Below are positions 60,834-64,000 of a DNA stretch of 64,000 nucleotides, piece after piece. The stretch is from Ruminococcus_G sp050944415 (GTDB taxonomy: Bacteria > Bacillota > Clostridia > Lachnospirales > Lachnospiraceae). Every line of letters starts with the position of its first letter. Position 1 is the first letter of the stretch. The stretch is from the NCBI GenBank assembly GCA_050944415.1, contig JBMNRA010000004.1, positions 1 to 64,000 of the forward strand. Direction: 5' to 3'. The notes beneath the pieces are model-generated. The model did not search any database, was not told the origin of the DNA, and worked only from the letters and a program-made list of their open reading frames with translations. Both the position numbers and the translations under genes were made by a program.

Positions 60834-63053
60834 TTATTTTGCTTTTAATACATAAAGCCGGGAATCAAAATCACAGCTTGGAGGATTATCATCCGTCTCT
60901 TCTCCGGTAGAACCATCTGATGTAATCAGGCCGATATTCATCAGCTCACTGCCGTAATAATCTGCTTTTTCATTGACGCTGTAAATTTTATCCGGATTTA
61001 GACCCATCAAACGGATTCGCGTAAACGGTAAATTCACACCATTCAAAAATTTATAATACCCCACAATCGCCACGTCTTTCTCTTCATTGACACACATCCA
61101 GCTCATGTGATTGCTTTCAAAAGGACTTTCCAGACGATAAAAGGTACCAAACTGCAAAATTCTCCGATACTTTTTCATAAACTCTACCTGCCTGCTCACC
61201 AATGCCAACTCCTCCTTACTTAGCTGATTCAAATCAAGCTCATAGCCAAAAGTACCAAAGCAGGCCACATTGGCACGGGTTCTCAGAGGCGTTATTCGAT
61301 GCGCCTGCTGATTTGGAACAGCAGATACATGAGCACCCATACAGCTTATGGGATAACACAGGGATGTTCCATACTGAATCTTCATTCGTTCTGCAGCATC
61401 AGTGTCATCACTTACCCAACCCTGAGGTGCATAATACAGAATTCCCGGATCAAACCGGCCTCCTCCGGAAGCACAGGATTCAAACAGAACGTATGGGAAT
61501 TCAGAAGTAAGCCTTTCATACAGATCATAGACTCCCAGAATATATCGATGCATGATTTCTCCCTGGCGGTCAGCCGGAAGAGCTTCTGAATATGGTTCTG
61601 TCATACAGCGGTTCATATCCCATTTAATATAGGAAATCTTCGCTTCTCTCAGAAGCTTTGCAAGCACCTCATAAATATAATCCACCACTTCTTTTCGGCT
61701 GTAGTCCAGAACATATTGATTTCGTCCGTGGCACAATTTTCTTCCCGGCGTATGAATCACCCAGTCTGGATGCGCACGGTACAAATTAGAATTCATATTT
61801 ACCATTTCCGGTTCAATCCAAAGACCAAATTTCATGCCTAACGCCTCAATTTTTTCTGCCAAACCATGAATTCCATCCTGCAACCGCTGCAAATTGGGAT
61901 ACCAGTCTCCCAGGCCCGAGGTATCATCCACACGATCGCCATACCACCCGTCATCCAGCACGAACATCTCAATTCCCTGCTTTTTTGCAGTTTCAGCAAT
62001 ATGCAGCAGTTTCTCTTCCGTAAAATCAAATCCCGTCGCTTCCCAGTTATTAATCAGAATAGGACGGGGCCGATCTCTCCAGTATCCTCTGGCAAGGCGT
62101 TCCCGATACAGCTTGTGGAAAACCTGACTCATGCCGTTCAGTCCTTCTTCTGAATATACTGCCACTGCCTCCGGCGTCTGAAATCTCTGCTCTGGCTCAA
62201 GCTTCCAGCAAAAATTCAAAGGATGAATCCCGAGAGTTAGCCGTGTAACGTCATAATGATCCACCTCTGCCCTTGCAAGGAAATTTCCAGAATAAACCAG
62301 GCTGAACCCAATGGCTTCACCGTTTTTTTCTGTGGCCTCCGGCCTTTTCAGAATCACAAACGGATTATGATTATGTGAGGATGTGCCTCTGACACTTCCC
62401 ACGCTTTGTACCCCTGGCCGCAGCGGTGTGGAGATAATATAACGTTCTCTACACCAGGCTCCGGAAAGCTGTACCCATTCATAGTTACAATCTGGAAAGT
62501 CCAAAGACAGGCTCATGGCATCTTTGATGTATACGCTGTCCGTTCCTGTATTGACAAAACGTGCAGATCGTGAAATCGCCGGAATATCTGTAAAAATGGA
62601 GTATAAAAGCTCAATTTTTATTTCTGTTACCTCGTCCTTTACAGTAATAATCAGTGTCTCCGCCTCATCATCAGATTCACAGTAGGTGGCGGGAAGACCT
62701 TCCAGTTTTGGCTTTCCCTTTTCCACCCGGTAAGAATCAAAAACAAAATCTGTAATGGAACTTCCGTTTTTCTGCAGAATTCTCACAGCCGGTTCCCGGA
62801 AATCCCCGCTTCCATAGGACGGGTACTCCTGTTTTATATGTTCCATTGAGAATCTCAAATCTCCCGGATAAACGTATGCGGTCATGGAACGTCTTACCAT
62901 CTCCAGAAGATAATCGTAATTGTCCCGATGGTTCACAGCCTTCCCGAAAAACAGATGTCCGAGATGTCGATTTGGTAAAATTTTTATAATATAACTGATC
63001 ATTCCATTTGTTAAATGAAACGTACCGCTCTTTTCTTCAAAAAAAATACTCAT
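60834..63053 (-). CDS. GH36 alpha-galactosidase
   Basis: The 739-residue protein has an N-terminal beta-sandwich, then the barrel, with FVLDDGWYGDR, LWIEPEMVN, the nucleophile Asp479 in YIKWDMNR and the acid/base Asp at 549/550 in VSDDTDAAER. FESCASGGGRFDPG is the substrate-binding motif. It cleaves terminal alpha-galactose from raffinose-type sugars. It is probably co-transcribed with the YesL-like gene upstream, and it carries no signal peptide, so it acts in the cytoplasm. Confidence 0.95.
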   Translation of the reverse strand: MSIFFEEKSGTFHLTNGMISYIIKILPNRHLGHLFFGKAVNHRDNYDYLLEMVRRSMTAYVYPGDLRFSMEHIKQEYPSYGSGDFREPAVRILQKNGSSITDFVFDSYRVEKGKPKLEGLPATYCESDDEAETLIITVKDEVTEIKIELLYSIFTDIPAISRSARFVNTGTDSVYIKDAMSLSLDFPDCNYEWVQLSGAWCRERYIISTPLRPGVQSVGSVRGTSSHNHNPFVILKRPEATEKNGEAIGFSLVYSGNFLARAEVDHYDVTRLTLGIHPLNFCWKLEPEQRFQTPEAVAVYSEEGLNGMSQVFHKLYRERLARGYWRDRPRPILINNWEATGFDFTEEKLLHIAETAKKQGIEMFVLDDGWYGDRVDDTSGLGDWYPNLQRLQDGIHGLAEKIEALGMKFGLWIEPEMVNMNSNLYRAHPDWVIHTPGRKLCHGRNQYVLDYSRKEVVDYIYEVLAKLLREAKISYIKWDMNRCMTEPYSEALPADRQGEIMHRYILGVYDLYERLTSEFPYVLFESCASGGGRFDPGILYYAPQGWVSDDTDAAERMKIQYGTSLCYPISCMGAHVSAVPNQQAHRITPLRTRANVACFGTFGYELDLNQLSKEELALVSRQVEFMKKYRRILQFGTFYRLESPFESNHMSWMCVNEEKDVAIVGYYKFLNGVNLPFTRIRLMGLNPDKIYSVNEKADYYGSELMNIGLITSDGSTGEETDDNPPSCDFDSRLYVLKAK

Positions 63054-63062
63054 CTTTATCTA

Positions 63063-63761
63063 TCAGCTTCCGCCTTCCAGCTTCCGCATCTCCTCCAAAA
63101 TTTTTTTTTCGTTATTTTTTTCATCATGCTCATCTAATGGATCCAGATATTTTTCAAATAATCTCATCAAAAACATAGAATTTATAAAAGCGATAAGGGC
63201 AAAACCGCACAGGCACCATATAAACGCCGACAAGGGCAGAATCGCCAAGTTCGCATATGTCAGTACCATCGGTACTATGTTCAGGAATCCTATTAAAATC
63301 ATATACAGCAGATTACTGCCAATAAAAAACACACTGTTTTTAATACATCTTCGAATATTTCCTTCAAAACTTGCCATAACAGGAAACAGATACATGGAAA
63401 TAAAGATAAGGGCAACAATGCCAATCCAGATAACAAAAACGCAGTTTTTTAATATCCCTGTCATATATGAACAGATACGCAGATCCGCATAGAAAAAAAA
63501 TGCCAGACCAAGAATTCCTATCCAGGATAGCGTCGCTTTTTTAAAATTATCCCGGAAACCATGAAAGAATTCACTGAATGGATTGATCTCTTTATACCGT
63601 ATCAGTTTCAGCATACTATAATACATTGCACAGAATCCCGCTCCAGCCGTCACTAACGGAATTACCGTCAGCACAAACATAAGGTTAACCATAACAATCG
63701 TACCAATAAAGGTACAGATTCTGCCGAAGGCGCTGTCATTATTCAAAAAAGATAATCTCAT
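63063..63761 (-). CDS. YesL-family (DUF624) membrane protein
   Basis: The 232-residue protein has about five membrane helices and matches YesL/DUF624, which is often encoded with carbohydrate ABC importers and glycosidases. I start at the ATG at 63761 with AGGAG upstream; an adjacent TTG at 63764 is also possible. Its stop lies nine bases before the galactosidase start, so they are likely co-transcribed. Its role is unknown. Confidence 0.85.
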   Translation of the reverse strand: MRLSFLNNDSAFGRICTFIGTIVMVNLMFVLTVIPLVTAGAGFCAMYYSMLKLIRYKEINPFSEFFHGFRDNFKKATLSWIGILGLAFFFYADLRICSYMTGILKNCVFVIWIGIVALIFISMYLFPVMASFEGNIRRCIKNSVFFIGSNLLYMILIGFLNIVPMVLTYANLAILPLSAFIWCLCGFALIAFINSMFLMRLFEKYLDPLDEHDEKNNEKKILEEMRKLEGGS

Positions 63762-63766
63762 CAAAT

Positions 63767-64000
63767 TTACTCCTGTAACAAATATTCCAAAAATTCTTCT
63801 ACTGCATCCACGTGCTTTATCTGTGACGAAATTCCCAGTGCACAGCCTTCTGTATAAATTTTTTCCTCTGTCATCAGGATACTGTCACTGAGGTCAATTC
63901 CCACAGGCACATTTCTGATAGTTCCATCTTCCTCTTCCACTACAGTTGTAATCAGTTTGTCTTTATATTTTTCCATAAGAAATGCCGTTTTTTCATTATT
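63767..64000 (-). CDS. C-terminal part of a probable sugar ABC transporter substrate-binding protein
   Basis: This frame is open from the window edge to 63767, and the fragment of 77 residues includes GIDLSDSILMTEEKIYTEGC and an EEFLEYLL end, like the C terminus of family-1 extracellular solute-binding proteins. An ATG at 63976 has no good ribosome site and is likely internal. It is followed by YesL-like and alpha-galactosidase genes, which fits an alpha-galactoside uptake operon. The start lies outside the window. Confidence 0.55.
   Translation of the reverse strand, partial: NNEKTAFLMEKYKDKLITTVVEEEDGTIRNVPVGIDLSDSILMTEEKIYTEGCALGISSQIKHVDAVEEFLEYLLQE

Noticed and set aside
1..64000. CRISPR arrays, prophage or insertion-sequence genes
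   Set aside because: No regularly spaced direct repeats, cas genes, integrases or transposases are present. Most open frames opposite real genes are antisense shadows.

Overview
The window is a chromosomal segment of a low-to-mid GC Gram-positive anaerobe, most likely a Lachnospiraceae-type Clostridia. This is inferred from gene content and order: rnc-smc-ftsY, acpP-plsX, yceD-rpmF, pta-ackA next to tmcAL, cell-wall-binding repeats, KtrAB, DUF711 with an ACT protein, strong AGGAGG ribosome binding sites and ATG/GTG/TTG starts. I see no phage, insertion sequence, integrase or CRISPR array. Most of the window is housekeeping, with several accessory metabolic modules.

Layout. (1) 0-5.4 kb: a RACo-type corrinoid activator diverges from a UroD/MtaA-type methyltransferase, followed by a YkvI-like transporter and a GldA-like dehydrogenase. 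A decayed GGDEF gene follows at 5.5-6.2 kb. (2) 6.3-10.3 kb: an iron-siderophore ABC operon (binding lipoprotein, ATPase, two permeases) with its own promoter, operator-like palindrome and leader terminator. (3) 10.3-13.8 kb: aroF-tyrA-aroA, running tail-to-tail into the cobalt transporter cbiMNQO (13.8-16.5 kb), which is controlled by a cobalamin riboswitch. (4) 16.9-23.4 kb: one long closely spaced gene run on the minus strand with an unknown membrane protein, KtrB, KtrA, a PiT phosphate permease, a DUF47 protein, a sigma-70-like protein without region 4, and a two-gene SufC/SufB-like Fe-S assembly pair. (5) 23.5-29.4 kb: a TetR regulator, ApbE, PurC, and a three-gene FAD oxidoreductase set (GlpA-like, NAD(P)/FAD-type, DUF1667). 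(6) 29.4-32.2 kb: larB-larC-larE for nickel-pincer cofactor synthesis, with no larA in view. (7) 32-41.5 kb: a MATE exporter, ilvA, ftsY, smc, rnc, acpP, plsX. (8) 41.6-48 kb: a cell-wall-binding lipoprotein, DUF2284, rpmF-yceD, ackA-pta, a palindromic repeat element, tmcAL. (9) 48-60.5 kb: DUF711/ACT, an MBL hydrolase, coaE, polA, a zinc-finger membrane protein, mgtE, aminopeptidase P, YjbQ, an ABC exporter, DUF3795. (10) 60.6-64 kb: tRNA-Leu(CAA), a GH36 alpha-galactosidase, a YesL-type protein and the C-terminal end of a probable sugar-binding protein cut by the window edge.

The cobalt transporter with its B12 riboswitch, the corrinoid activator and the UroD-type methyltransferase all point to active corrinoid metabolism. 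The most notable sequence observations are a single in-frame amber codon in an otherwise full-length smc gene, a siderophore permease whose only well-placed start is a non-canonical AUC, the sigma-like gene inside the K+/phosphate/Fe-S gene run, larBCE without larA, and a nested palindromic element before tmcAL. I do not see a system I can confidently call new.
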